Counted from the first letter of the stretch, positions 54,402 to 64,000 are shown. The stretch: 64,000 nucleotides of DNA from Flavobacterium flevense (GCF_900142775.1 NZ_FRCC01000002.1:496001-560000), one strand, 5' to 3'. The notes: a model not told the origin generated them from the letters alone. Numbers and translations are program-made.

Positions 54402-57182
54402 ATGAAATTTTTCAAAAATATAGTGTTTGTTCTTTGTCTATTAGTGACTTTTAGTTCTAATGGACAAATGAATGTTGCCCATTTAACATGCAATAGCGCT
54501 ACAAATCCGTTAGCAATAAGTATCCAAAATCCGGTTTTTAGCTGGAAAATAGTTTCTAAAAAGTTTGATGTTTCACAAACAGCTTATCAGTTAGTAATAG
54601 CTTCTACTAAAGAAAAACTGAATACCAATGAAGCTGATGTCTGGGATAGCGGAAAAGTAATTTCAAGTGCAAGTCAGGACGTTCAGTATACAGGAAAAGC
54701 TTTAAAAAATGAAACCAAATATTTCTGGAAAGTCAGAATTTGGTACAAAAACAGAAAAGCGACTCAGTGGAGCAATGCGGCTTATTTCAGAACCCAGCCT
54801 TCGGATTTAAACCCAACGTGGATTGGAGCAATTACTAAAGCCGATAGTCATTTGCCGGAAGGTCGAAATTACCATACCGCTACTTTTAAAAAAGAGAAAA
54901 GACAGGCAATGGTAGATGCAACTGATTATTTGGCTCGAAGAAGTATCCAGTTACGCAAACCATTTACTGTTTCGAAAAAAATTAAAGAAGCGGTGGTGTA
55001 TGTTTCCGGATTGGGTCATTACGAACTGACTTTAAACGGAAAAAAAGTTGGCAATAGTGAATTCGCACCGCTCTGGACGGATTATGACAAGACCGTTTAC
55101 TACAATACTTATGAAATTAAGGCAAGCGAATTGTCAAAAGGAGAGAACGTAATCGGAGTATTATTAGGCAACGGAATGTACAACATGATTGAAGAAAGGT
55201 ATGCCAAATTCTTTGTGAGTTTTGGTCCGCCTACTTTGTTTTTACAAATGAAAGTATTTTTCGAAGACGGCTCTGAACAAATTATCAAAACAGATAAAAC
55301 CTGGAAATATTCTAAAAGCCCAATCACTTTCAACAGTATTTTTGGTGGTGAAGATTACAATGCTAATCTGGAACAAAAAGGCTGGAATCAGGCTCATTTT
55401 AATGATGCTAACTGGAAATCCATTGTGATTCAGGAAGCGCCAAAAGGGGTGTTAAGACCACAACAACTTACTCCTGTAAAAATTGAAGAGCAGTTTGCTG
55501 TCAAAGCAGTTACGGAACCAAAAGCGGGTATTCGTGTTTTTAATATGGGACAAAATCTATCCGGTTTCCCTACGTTGAAAGTACAGGGTAAAAAAGGACA
55601 AACCGTGAGAATGTGGGTGGGTGAAGGACTCAATGACGATGGAACGGTAGGTCAGGGAAGATCCGGAAAACCATATTATTTTGATTATACTTTAAAAGGC
55701 GAAGGAATTGAAGAATGGCAACCTAAATTTAGTTATTATGGTTACCAGTATATTCAAATAGAAGGGGCTAATTATAAAACAACTAAGGATGCTTCTTTGC
55801 CAACAATTATAGATTTAAAATCTAATTTTATTTATAATTCAGCGGGAACTGCGGGAAGTTTTGCTTCTTCCAACGAAATTTTCAATAAAACGCACGAGCT
55901 GATTAATAATGCTATTAAAAGTAATTTTCAGGCTGTGCTTACTGATTGTCCGCATCGTGAAAAACTGGGCTGGCTTGAAGAATCCCATTTAAATGGTCCT
56001 GGGCTGATTTATAATTACAACATGAAAAATTATATTCCGGGAATCATGCAAAACATTGCCGATGCACAGCGTGAAAACGGAATGATTCCTACCATTGCAC
56101 CGGAATATGTGGTTTTTGGTGGTGATTTTACCGATTCGCCGGAATGGGGCGTGGCAGGAGTTATTTTGCCTTGGATGTATTATGATTATTATGGTGATGA
56201 TTCTTTGTTAAAAGAATATTATCCGGTAATGAAAAAATATGTGGATTATCTGACTTCAAAAGCTGATAAAGGAATTGTTTCTTACGGTTTAGGCGACTGG
56301 TATGATTATGGAGATCACGCGGCAGGTTATTCTAAAAATAGCCCAATAGCGCTCTCAGCGACAAGTCATTACTATTTTGGTGTTGATTTACTTGCTAAAG
56401 CGGCGAAGCTATTGGATAAAAAAGAAGATGCAGTTATTTACGAAAAATTAGCAATAAGTGTAAAAAAAGCATTTAATGGCAAGTTCTTTGATACAAAAAC
56501 CAAACAATACGGTACCGGAAGCCAGTTTAGCAATGCAGTTCCACTGTTTTTAAACATGGTTGCGGCAGAAGATAAACAGGCTGTTTTAGCCAATCTGGTT
56601 AATGACATCAAAGCCAGAAACTACCGATTGACAACAGGAGATGTTGGGAATCGCTATTTGTTTCAGGTTCTGGCTGATAACGGTTTGAATGAGGTCATGT
56701 ACAAAATGCACAACCATTATGATGCACCGGGTTATGGTTTCCAAATAAAATTTGGCCTGACCACTTTAACCGAGCAATGGGATCCGCGAAAAGGAAATTC
56801 CTGGAATCATTTTATGCTGGGGCAAATTGAAGAATGGTTCTATAAAAGTCTGGTTGGGATTGTTCCCGATGAAGCAAATCCGGGTTTTACGCATTTCTTT
56901 TTACAACCTGAAATGCTGGGTGATATGACTTTTGTAAAAGGAACTTATAATTCGGTTTATGGCGAAATCGCTTCAGAGTGGGAGAAAAAAGAGAATAAGT
57001 TAATTTATAAATGCACGATTCCGGCTAATACAACGGCAACTGTAAAATTGCCTGTAGCTACTAATACAGTTATCAAAGTAAACGGAAAAAAACTGAGCAA
57101 TTCTAAAATGGTTCAAAATGAGGATGGCAAAACTTCATTTATTTTAGGTTCAGGTGTTTATGTGGTGGAATGTGTGTTGTAA
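54402..57182 (+). CDS. GH78 alpha-L-rhamnosidase
   Basis: 926 residues from the ATG at 54402 (signal peptide MKFFKNIVFVLCLL, ending SNGQM). Domains in GH78 order: fibronectin-like (about 25-130), two beta-sandwich domains (about 140-480), (alpha/alpha)6 barrel (about 490-850), C-terminal beta domain. The catalytic general acid is Glu520 in CPHREKLGW and the base Glu791 in TTLTEQWDP. It releases L-rhamnose from RG-II or RG-I. A related but truncated gene lies at 62905. The upstream GTG at 54384 lies in a repeat and is not a likely start. Confidence 0.93.
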   Translation: MKFFKNIVFVLCLLVTFSSNGQMNVAHLTCNSATNPLAISIQNPVFSWKIVSKKFDVSQTAYQLVIASTKEKLNTNEADVWDSGKVISSASQDVQYTGKALKNETKYFWKVRIWYKNRKATQWSNAAYFRTQPSDLNPTWIGAITKADSHLPEGRNYHTATFKKEKRQAMVDATDYLARRSIQLRKPFTVSKKIKEAVVYVSGLGHYELTLNGKKVGNSEFAPLWTDYDKTVYYNTYEIKASELSKGENVIGVLLGNGMYNMIEERYAKFFVSFGPPTLFLQMKVFFEDGSEQIIKTDKTWKYSKSPITFNSIFGGEDYNANLEQKGWNQAHFNDANWKSIVIQEAPKGVLRPQQLTPVKIEEQFAVKAVTEPKAGIRVFNMGQNLSGFPTLKVQGKKGQTVRMWVGEGLNDDGTVGQGRSGKPYYFDYTLKGEGIEEWQPKFSYYGYQYIQIEGANYKTTKDASLPTIIDLKSNFIYNSAGTAGSFASSNEIFNKTHELINNAIKSNFQAVLTDCPHREKLGWLEESHLNGPGLIYNYNMKNYIPGIMQNIADAQRENGMIPTIAPEYVVFGGDFTDSPEWGVAGVILPWMYYDYYGDDSLLKEYYPVMKKYVDYLTSKADKGIVSYGLGDWYDYGDHAAGYSKNSPIALSATSHYYFGVDLLAKAAKLLDKKEDAVIYEKLAISVKKAFNGKFFDTKTKQYGTGSQFSNAVPLFLNMVAAEDKQAVLANLVNDIKARNYRLTTGDVGNRYLFQVLADNGLNEVMYKMHNHYDAPGYGFQIKFGLTTLTEQWDPRKGNSWNHFMLGQIEEWFYKSLVGIVPDEANPGFTHFFLQPEMLGDMTFVKGTYNSVYGEIASEWEKKENKLIYKCTIPANTTATVKLPVATNTVIKVNGKKLSNSKMVQNEDGKTSFILGSGVYVVECVL

Positions 57183-57223
57183 ATAAAAATAAAATGATAA
57201 TTTTAAGGATGATAAAAGCTATA

Positions 57224-58615
57224 ATGAAAAAGACTTTGCTGCTGCTGTTATTGGTACTCCCAAAAGTTACAGCACAAACGTCTGATGATAATTATAAAGA
57301 ACCGATAGTAAAAACAATAAAAACGATAGAATCCATTTTTAAAATAACTATTGATGACAAAGATGGTTTGCTTAAAGAGAAAGAATTAGAATATGCCCGA
57401 TGGAGAATTCGTCAGGATAATTTAGAAGTTTCACTAACAGCTGTTTTAACGCCTTTTAATCTTACGTATTTTAAAGAAAATGATTCTGTTTATCGCATAC
57501 GCAAATTTGAATATGCCCGAAATTCGGATGCTGTAGGTAAAGCCCGATTAGAGTATTTAGCGGATTTATATCCTAGTTTAAAAGCCTGGGAAACCAGAAA
57601 AGCAGATTTGAAATCCTGTATTATCACTTCCATTGGTTTAGACAAAGCACCGGCAATGCCTAACAAAAAACCAATTTTAACTAAAGTTAGAAAATATGGT
57701 AATTATACAGTGGAGAATATTGGTTTAGAAATTATGCCGGGCGTTTTTGCAACGGGTTCTATTTATAAACCGTATCCATTAAAAGGAAAAGCGCCGCTAG
57801 TTATTACACCAAATGGACATTTTGGTGATGGAAGATATAGAAAAGACGAGCAATTGCGTTGTGCTATTCTGGCCAAAATGGGAGCGGTGGTAGTAAATTT
57901 TGATTTATTTGCCTGGGGTGAATCGACTTTGCAGTTTGATTCCACTTTGCATCGTCAAAGTATTGCGCAAACCATTCAGGTTTTAAGTGCGGAACGATTG
58001 TTAGATTATATGCTTTCGCAAAAGTATATCGATAAAAACCGAGTGGGAGTAACCGGTGGTTCCGGTGGTGGTTCGATGACGATGTTTCTGGCAGCAATTG
58101 ATGACAGAATTACCGTTTCGGTTCCGGTGGTGATGACTTCTTCTCATTTTTCAGGCGGTTGTCCTTGCGAGAGTGGTCGCGGTTTACACCTTTGTGGAAA
58201 CGGAACCAACAATGCCGAAATTGCAGCTATGGCAGCTCCAAAACCGCAATTAATAATTTCTGATGGTGGCGATTGGACGGCTACAGTACCGGAATTAGAA
58301 TTTCCGTTTATCCAGAAAACCTATGGTTTGTATGGAAATAAGGAGTTGGTTGAAAACGCACATTTTGCTAAAGAAGGACATAATTATGGCGAATCTAAAC
58401 GTATGGCAATGTATCCTTTTATGGCAAAACACCTGGGTTTAGATAGCAATAAAGTAAAAAACAGCAAAGGCGAAATTGATGAATCGTCCTGCGTGATTGA
58501 AGCTTATGAAAAAATGTATGTTTTTGGCGCGAAAGGTGAAAAACTACCGGCAAATGCATTAAAAGATATTAATCAATTATATGCTCTTTTTGGAGAGAAA
58601 AACTTAAAACAATAA
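57224..58615 (+). CDS. STN domain fused to CE19-like pectin esterase
   Basis: 463 residues from the ATG at 57224, which gives a clean signal peptide (MKKTLLLLLLVLPKVTAQ); earlier ATGs at 57194 and 57209 are less likely. Residues about 30-92 resemble an STN domain (TIESIFKITIDDKDGL, then TPFNLTYFKENDSVYRI), normally found in TonB receptors, secretins and FecR-type sensors. An alpha/beta-hydrolase follows with Ser280 in TGGSGGGSM and His386 in AKEGHNYG. BT1017, the RG-II pectin methylesterase that founded CE19, is an alpha/beta hydrolase of this type. The link of STN to an esterase is unusual. The stop overlaps the next start (TAATG). Confidence 0.75.
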   Translation: MKKTLLLLLLVLPKVTAQTSDDNYKEPIVKTIKTIESIFKITIDDKDGLLKEKELEYARWRIRQDNLEVSLTAVLTPFNLTYFKENDSVYRIRKFEYARNSDAVGKARLEYLADLYPSLKAWETRKADLKSCIITSIGLDKAPAMPNKKPILTKVRKYGNYTVENIGLEIMPGVFATGSIYKPYPLKGKAPLVITPNGHFGDGRYRKDEQLRCAILAKMGAVVVNFDLFAWGESTLQFDSTLHRQSIAQTIQVLSAERLLDYMLSQKYIDKNRVGVTGGSGGGSMTMFLAAIDDRITVSVPVVMTSSHFSGGCPCESGRGLHLCGNGTNNAEIAAMAAPKPQLIISDGGDWTATVPELEFPFIQKTYGLYGNKELVENAHFAKEGHNYGESKRMAMYPFMAKHLGLDSNKVKNSKGEIDESSCVIEAYEKMYVFGAKGEKLPANALKDINQLYALFGEKNLKQ

Positions 58616-61089
58616 TGAATTTTACAAGTACAAAAAGCCAATTCTTTTTTCAATTCCTAATGGTTTTATTGGGGATAAATTTCGCTTTGGCACAACAACA
58701 GCCACTAAAATTATGGTATGATAAACCCGCTGCCATCTGGAATGAAGCGCTGCCTTTGGGTAACGGTCGTTTGGGAGCCATGGTTTTTGGGAATCCATCC
58801 ATTGAAAGATTACAATTAAACGAAGAAACCATTTGGGCCGGTTCACCTAATTCTAACGCGCATACTAAATCATTGGCAGCTGTACCGGTGGTTAGAAAAT
58901 TAATTTTCGAAGGAAAATTTGATGAAGCACAAGCTTTGGCTGATGAAGATATTATGTCGCAAACGAATAACGGAATGCCGTATCAAACTTTTGGAAGCGT
59001 TTATATTTCTTTCTCAGGACATGATAAATTTACTAATTATTATCGTGATTTAAATATTGAAAATGCTACGGCAACAGTAAAGTATACCGTTAACGGAGTG
59101 GATTATAAAAGAGAAATCTTAACCGCTTTTGGAGATCAGGTTGTGGCTGTTAAACTCACTGCGAGTAAGCCGGGAATGATTAGCTGTAACGTGATGATGA
59201 ATAGTCCTTTTGATAAAACCGATCCTTATTCGGATGGGAATCAGAGTGTAATTTCAGGTGTAGGAAGCACAGTTGAAGGACAAAAAGGAAGAGTGAAATT
59301 TCAGGGACGTACTGCGGTTAAAAATGTAGGTGGTTCAGTAACTTCAAAAAACGGAATTATAAGTATCGATGGCGCTGATGAAGCGACTTTATACATTTCT
59401 ATTGCGACTAATTTTGTTGATTACAAAATCTTAGACGAAAATCAGGAGCAAAAATGTAAACGTTTTCTTGAAGCGGCGTTGCCTAAAAATTTCGAAGAAA
59501 TAAAAGCAACTCATGTAAATTATTATCAAAAATTCTTCAATCGTGCGACATTAGATTTGGGAACAAATTCGGCTATGAATGCCCCAACAGATGAGCGTAT
59601 TAAAAATTTTTCCAAGCAATTTGACCCGCAATTGGTATCCCTTTATTTCCAGTTTGGACGCTATCTTTTAATCTCCTGTTCGCAACCTGGTGGGCAACCG
59701 GCTAACTTACAAGGGATTTGGAACGATATGTTGGCACCGCCATGGGAAAGTAAATACACCATGAACATCAATGCCGAGATGAATTATTGGCCGGCAGAAT
59801 TGACGAATCTTTCGGAAATGCATGAACCTTTTATCCAAATGGCAAAAGAACTTGCCGTTACAGGACAGGAAACGGCTAAAACCATGTACAATGCCAATGG
59901 TTGGGTATTGCATCATAATACCGATATCTGGCGTATTACAGGACCTATTGACCATGCTGCTTCCGGGATGTGGATGACGGGTGGTGCCTGGGTTTGTCAG
60001 GATTTATGGGAGCGTTATTTATATACCGGAGACAAAAAATATTTAGCCGAAATTTATCCGATTATGAAAGGAGCGGCTCAGTTCTTTTTGGATTTTATGG
60101 TGATTGATCCTAATACAAACTATCTCGTGGTGGTTCCGTCAAGTTCCCCTGAAAATGTTCATGCCGGAGGTTCCGGAAAAGCAACTATCGCTTCGGGAAC
60201 TACTATGGACAATCAGCTGATTTTTGACTTGTTTACGCATGTTTTAACAGCTTCTGATCTGGTTGCTCCGGATGCGGCTTTCGCCAAAAAAATAAAAGAA
60301 GCACTGGCTAAAATGCCTCCGATGAAGATTGGAAAACACAATCAATTACAGGAATGGCAGGATGATTGGGACAATCCGAAAGACAATCACCGCCATGTAT
60401 CACATTTGTATGGTTTGTTTCCAAGCAACCAAATTTCCGCTTTTAGAACACCGGAATTATTTGAAGCGGCTAAGCAATCTCTGATTTACAGAACAGACGA
60501 ATCAACAGGTTGGTCGATGGGATGGAAAGTAAATTTATGGGCTCGTTTATTAGACGGAAATCATGCCTATAAATTGATTCAGGATCAATTGCATCTGGTT
60601 ACTGCTGATCAAAGAAAAGGAGGAGGAACCTATCCTAATATGTTAGATGCGCATCAACCGTTTCAAATTGATGGTAACTTTGGGTGTGCCGCAGGAATTG
60701 CCGAAATGCTGATGCAAAGTCAGGAAGGAGCTATCCATTTATTACCTGCTTTACCAACAGTTTGGAAAAATGGTTCGATAAAAGGAATAGTAGCCAGAGG
60801 CGGTTATATAATAGATTTAGAGTGGAAAAATAACAAAGTTTCGATGTTGAAAATCAAGGCCAAATTAGATGGAAATTGCCGACTGAGATTAGAAAATAAT
60901 TTAAAAGCAAGTGGATTTACAATGAAAATAGCGAAAGGAGAGAATCCAAATCCATTGTTTCAAACACCCACTGTGAAGAAGCCAATTATTTCAGAGAAAG
61001 CAAAATTACCAAAAGTAAAATTGCCAAAGTATAAGGAATATGATGTGGATATGAAAGCAGGTCAGACCTATACTTTTTATGGAAATTAG
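58615..61089 (+). CDS. GH95 alpha-L-galactosidase or fucosidase
   Basis: 824 residues with a signal peptide (ending INFALAQ). The N-terminal beta domain has the GH95 opening LWYDKPAAIWNEALPLGNG and LNEETIWAGSP. The (alpha/alpha)6 barrel has QPANLQGIWNDML, MNINAEMNYWPAEL and HHNTDIWR, and the DAHQPFQIDGNFGCAAGIAEM block near the C-terminus. In RG-II a GH95 (BT1010) removes L-galactose from chain A; alpha-1,2-fucosidase is the other known activity. Its start codon overlaps the stop of the esterase gene (TAATG), so they are translationally coupled. Confidence 0.93.
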   Translation: MNFTSTKSQFFFQFLMVLLGINFALAQQQPLKLWYDKPAAIWNEALPLGNGRLGAMVFGNPSIERLQLNEETIWAGSPNSNAHTKSLAAVPVVRKLIFEGKFDEAQALADEDIMSQTNNGMPYQTFGSVYISFSGHDKFTNYYRDLNIENATATVKYTVNGVDYKREILTAFGDQVVAVKLTASKPGMISCNVMMNSPFDKTDPYSDGNQSVISGVGSTVEGQKGRVKFQGRTAVKNVGGSVTSKNGIISIDGADEATLYISIATNFVDYKILDENQEQKCKRFLEAALPKNFEEIKATHVNYYQKFFNRATLDLGTNSAMNAPTDERIKNFSKQFDPQLVSLYFQFGRYLLISCSQPGGQPANLQGIWNDMLAPPWESKYTMNINAEMNYWPAELTNLSEMHEPFIQMAKELAVTGQETAKTMYNANGWVLHHNTDIWRITGPIDHAASGMWMTGGAWVCQDLWERYLYTGDKKYLAEIYPIMKGAAQFFLDFMVIDPNTNYLVVVPSSSPENVHAGGSGKATIASGTTMDNQLIFDLFTHVLTASDLVAPDAAFAKKIKEALAKMPPMKIGKHNQLQEWQDDWDNPKDNHRHVSHLYGLFPSNQISAFRTPELFEAAKQSLIYRTDESTGWSMGWKVNLWARLLDGNHAYKLIQDQLHLVTADQRKGGGTYPNMLDAHQPFQIDGNFGCAAGIAEMLMQSQEGAIHLLPALPTVWKNGSIKGIVARGGYIIDLEWKNNKVSMLKIKAKLDGNCRLRLENNLKASGFTMKIAKGENPNPLFQTPTVKKPIISEKAKLPKVKLPKYKEYDVDMKAGQTYTFYGN

Positions 61090-61114
61090 TCATTGCGAGG
61101 AACGAAGCAATCAC
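61089..61114. repeat. Single arm of the GTCATTGC..GGAACGA repeat
   Basis: GTCATTGCGAGGAACGAAG begins at the G of the TAG stop of the GH95 gene, as the copy at 15305 does. Confidence 0.5.
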
Positions 61115-61191
61115 ATTTGCTTTATCCGTTCTAATGATTTACTGAGTTTGCTTAGGATAGTTCACGCCCAAATAAATAAAATAATTTGAAT

Positions 61192-62760
61192 ATGTTACAC
61201 CAATTAAAATACAAAATAATAGCCTTTACAATTGTATTTGCAGCAGTGATTAGCAGTTGTAAATCAGGAGCAGGAATTTCTAAAAAAGATTCGGCAGCAG
61301 TTTTGCAAAAGGAAGATTTCAAACATTATGTTGATTATTTCAACAAGATGGAAGATGAGAATTTAAAATTTGCAATCCCTAACGACAGTGCATGGGCTTG
61401 GATGGAAAACAACATTCCGTTGTTTGAATGTCCACAGCAAAATTTTGAGGAAATGTATTATTTCCGTTGGTGGACCGCTCGTAAACATATTAAAAATACC
61501 CCGCAAGGTTATGCAATCACAGAGTTTCTGGTTGATCGTTCGTATGCCGATAAATACAATATGATTGCCTGTGCTTTAGGACATCATATCAATGAATTTC
61601 GTTGGGTTCATGACCCAAAATATATTGAGCAAGATGTGCATTTATGGTACAGAGGCAATGATGGCAAACCAATGAACAAGTTGTATAAGTTTAGTAGTTG
61701 GACTGCCGATGCTTTGTACAACCGTTATTTGGTAAATAAGGATGAAAAATTCTTATTGGACATGATGCCGGATATGGTTACGGATTATGCCGTTTGGGAA
61801 AAAGACCGTCAGCGTAAAGATGGTTTGTTCTGGCAGCATGATGTAAAAGACGGAATGGAAGAATCCCTGAGTGGCGGACGTAAAGTACAAAATGCAAGAC
61901 CAACCATTAACAGCTACATGTATGGAAATGCGATGGCAATTTCGAAAATGGCAGCCATGAAAGGGGATAAAGCTTTAGAAGAAAAATTCAAAGCTAAAGC
62001 GGATAATCTGCAAAATTTAATCGAAAAAAAATTATGGAATCCAAAATCAGATTTCTTTGAGACTTTTACAGAGAAAGATACGTTGGCACAGGTAAGAGAA
62101 GCAATTGGTTTTATTCCGTGGTATTTTAATTTACCTGAAAAAGGCAAAGGTTTTGAAAAAGCCTGGGAACAACTGAAGGATGAAAAAGGATTTTCGGCAC
62201 CTTTTGGTTTAACAACTGCTGAGCGAAGAAGCCCGCGTTTTAGAACCCACGGAACAGGAACCTGTGAATGGGATGGTGCGATTTGGCCTTTTGCGACAGC
62301 ACAAACACTTACTGCGATGGCGAATGTTTTGAATAATTATAATCAGGAAATTGTAAATAAAACGGATTATTTTAAACAAATGAATTTATATGTAGAATCG
62401 CAATATTACCGCGGACGACCATACATTGGAGAATATCTGGACGAGACAACAGGTTACTGGTTAATGGGCGACAGAGAAAGAAGCCGTTATTACAATCATT
62501 CTACCTTTAACGATTTGATGATTACCGGATTAGTTGGTTTACGCCCGAGAGCGGATGAAAAAATAGAAGTAAATCCCTTGATTCCACAAGATAAATGGGA
62601 TTGGTTTTGTCTGGATAATGTCTTGTATCACGGGGATATCATTACTGTTCTTTGGGATAAAACAGGAGAGAAATATGGTAAAGGCAAAGGTTTCAGAATC
62701 TTTAAAAACGGGAAGGAAATTGCTGTTTCTGATAAATTAGAGAGATTAGTGGCGGAATAA
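61192..62760 (+). CDS. GH142-like glycosidase lipoprotein (MGH1L-type barrel)
   Basis: 522 residues from the ATG at 61192; an in-frame TTG at 61186 is less likely. The lipoprotein signal ends AAVISSC. It is an (alpha/alpha)6 barrel with FRWWTARKHIKNT, HINEFRWVHD, HDVKDGMEESLSGG, and FRTHGTGTCEWDGAIWPFATAQ. The pattern fits the C-terminal GH142 beta-L-arabinofuranosidase domain of BT1020, here as a separate protein. The GH143-like partner gene is at 52473. Assignment is by recognition of the pattern and by context. Confidence 0.7.
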   Translation: MLHQLKYKIIAFTIVFAAVISSCKSGAGISKKDSAAVLQKEDFKHYVDYFNKMEDENLKFAIPNDSAWAWMENNIPLFECPQQNFEEMYYFRWWTARKHIKNTPQGYAITEFLVDRSYADKYNMIACALGHHINEFRWVHDPKYIEQDVHLWYRGNDGKPMNKLYKFSSWTADALYNRYLVNKDEKFLLDMMPDMVTDYAVWEKDRQRKDGLFWQHDVKDGMEESLSGGRKVQNARPTINSYMYGNAMAISKMAAMKGDKALEEKFKAKADNLQNLIEKKLWNPKSDFFETFTEKDTLAQVREAIGFIPWYFNLPEKGKGFEKAWEQLKDEKGFSAPFGLTTAERRSPRFRTHGTGTCEWDGAIWPFATAQTLTAMANVLNNYNQEIVNKTDYFKQMNLYVESQYYRGRPYIGEYLDETTGYWLMGDRERSRYYNHSTFNDLMITGLVGLRPRADEKIEVNPLIPQDKWDWFCLDNVLYHGDIITVLWDKTGEKYGKGKGFRIFKNGKEIAVSDKLERLVAE

Positions 62761-62779
62761 TAGAATTTACGTTCGCTTT

Positions 62780-62877
62780 GTCATCCCGACGAAGGAGGGA
62801 TCTCAGTAAGCTGAATCGACAAAAATTGAACTACTTTACGGAGTTTCTTGTGGAGATCCCTCCTTCGTCGGGATGAC
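62780..62877. repeat. 25-bp perfect inverted repeat, GTCATCCCGACGAAGG family
   Basis: Arms at 62780-62804 and 62853-62877 are exact reverse complements (core CATCCCGACGAAGGAGG). Compared with 51416-51483 both arms carry matching base changes, so pairing is kept. It ends 27 bases before the next ATG. Confidence 0.75.
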
Positions 62878-62904
62878 AAAAATGGGAATAAAAAATTACA
62901 ACTT

Positions 62905-64000
62905 ATGAAAAAAACATTTTTACATACATTCATCCTCCTTGCATCGCTCTGTTTTTCTTTGGCGAAAGCCCAAAATAAAATCAGCGTAATTGATTTGCAA
63001 TGCGAAATGTTGCGAAATCCCGAAGGAATTGATGTGCTTCAGCCAAGATTGAGCTGGTTAGTGAATACTGCTATTCCGGGTGTGGAACAAACCGCATACC
63101 AGATTTTAGTAGCTTCGACTAAAGAAAAGCTCAATGCCAATGAAGCCGATTTATGGGATAGCGGAAAAGTCACCGGCAATCAATCAATCAATGTGGTTTA
63201 TAAGGGTGAAAAAATGAGTAGCAGGAAAGAGGCTTACTGGAAAGTTAAAATCTGGATCAATAAAGGAGAAACTTTATGGAGTGAAACCAATCATTGGAGC
63301 ATGGGTATTTTGACCTATGCCGAATGGAAATCGACGCGATGGATTGGTTATGAAAAATTATCTAAAGATGACAGTGTTTCTCAGTATTCCAGATTGTCTG
63401 CCCGTTATTTGCGAAAAGAAATTGATTTGAAAAAGCAAGTCAAATCGGCTAAGGTTTATATCATGGGAATGGGCTTGTATGAACTTTATATCAACGGAAA
63501 TAAAATTGGAGATCAGGTTTTGGCTCCTGTTCCTACGGATTATACTAAAAACGTAAAATACAATGTTTTTGATGTGACTTCGCAACTGAAAGAAGGCAAA
63601 AATATGCTGGGAACCATTTTAGGAAACGGACGTTTTTTTGCAATGCGTCAGGACTACAAACCCTATAAAATAAAATCATTTGGTTTCCCAAAAATGGCTT
63701 TGCAGTTGTATGTTGATTATACGGATGGAACTAGCGAAACAATCAGAACTGACGAATCTTGGAAACTAACTACCGACGGACCAATTTTAGCTAACAACGA
63801 ATACGATGGTGAAGAATATGATGCCCGTAAGGAAATGAAAGGCTGGGCGACGACCAATTTTGACGATAAAAACTGGGTAAACGCCAGATACGTTCAGGAA
63901 CCGGGCGGTTTTTATGAAGCACAAATGACGCCGAATATGAAAATTATGGGCGAGGTAAAGCCTATTTCGATTAAAGCAACTCCCAGAGGAACTTATATTT
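62905..64000 (+). CDS. GH78 alpha-L-rhamnosidase, N-terminal part (cut by window end)
   Basis: The frame opens with a signal peptide (MKKTFLHTFILLASLCFSL, ending AKAQN) and stays open to the window edge (365 codons). It has the fibronectin-like domain (QCEMLRNPEGIDVLQPRLSW) and the first beta-sandwich domain (GMGLYELYINGNKIGD, AMRQDYKPYKIKSFGFP) of GH78. It is similar in layout to the gene at 54402. The catalytic barrel lies beyond the window, so intactness cannot be judged. Confidence 0.85.
   Translation, partial: MKKTFLHTFILLASLCFSLAKAQNKISVIDLQCEMLRNPEGIDVLQPRLSWLVNTAIPGVEQTAYQILVASTKEKLNANEADLWDSGKVTGNQSINVVYKGEKMSSRKEAYWKVKIWINKGETLWSETNHWSMGILTYAEWKSTRWIGYEKLSKDDSVSQYSRLSARYLRKEIDLKKQVKSAKVYIMGMGLYELYINGNKIGDQVLAPVPTDYTKNVKYNVFDVTSQLKEGKNMLGTILGNGRFFAMRQDYKPYKIKSFGFPKMALQLYVDYTDGTSETIRTDESWKLTTDGPILANNEYDGEEYDARKEMKGWATTNFDDKNWVNARYVQEPGGFYEAQMTPNMKIMGEVKPISIKATPRGTYI

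Noticed and set aside
59455..59468. TGTAAACGTTTTCT, a partial match to the susC operator
   Set aside because: It lies deep inside the GH95 coding region, only one half-site is complete, and no promoter is near; probably chance.

Overview
The window looks like chromosomal DNA of a low-GC Bacteroidota bacterium, most likely Flavobacterium or a close relative. The signs are a SusC/SusD pair, many lipoproteins and secreted enzymes, a TAnnTTTG-type promoter, A-rich leaders without a Shine-Dalgarno sequence, an HU-CCDC81/SPOR protein, and dispersed intergenic repeats of the kind common in that group. Genus and product names come from sequence recognition only; no search was run.

Left part (1-6580): housekeeping genes. 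These are the 3' end of an unknown gene, a PlsC-type acyltransferase (-), trpS (+), a His-rich lipoprotein (+), dprA (-), an HU/SPOR membrane protein (+) and an AraC-family regulator (-). The regulator is divergent to everything that follows.

Right part (6859-64000): a continuous plus-strand polysaccharide utilisation locus that runs off the right edge. In order it encodes: a GH141-like beta-helix enzyme with a C-terminal RhaM-like mutarotase domain; a Gfo/Idh/MocA oxidoreductase; a sodium:solute symporter; a degenerate LytM protein; a GH78-type rhamnosidase; two beta-propeller proteins; GH2; GH106; an SGNH acetylesterase; a GH139/DUF5703-like enzyme; a PL1 lyase; a GH127; SusC and SusD; two tandem PL1-DUF3826 modules; a two-domain beta-helix/barrel protein of unknown function; GH140 (apiosidase); GH28; GH43; GH143-like; GH78; a CE19-like esterase with an N-terminal STN domain; GH95; GH142-like; and a truncated GH78. 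The joint presence of GH127, GH139, GH140, GH141, GH142, GH143, GH95, GH106, GH78, GH28 and a CE19-like esterase is the known signature of rhamnogalacturonan-II (RG-II) degradation. PL1 and GH28 would cut the homogalacturonan backbone. The secreted exo-enzymes would strip side chains, SusCD would import oligosaccharides, and the symporter and oxidoreductase would handle a released sugar or sugar acid.

Regulation: two copies of a perfect TGTAAACGTTTACA palindrome lie upstream of susC, one just downstream of a TACATTTG promoter element. Related sites lie upstream of the GH141 gene and inside the start of the 29604 PL1 gene. This suggests a LacI-type repressor encoded elsewhere. Many of the longer gaps inside the locus carry inverted repeats of several families, and most of these end 13-27 nt before the next start codon. 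No rRNA, tRNA, CRISPR array or insertion sequence was recognised.
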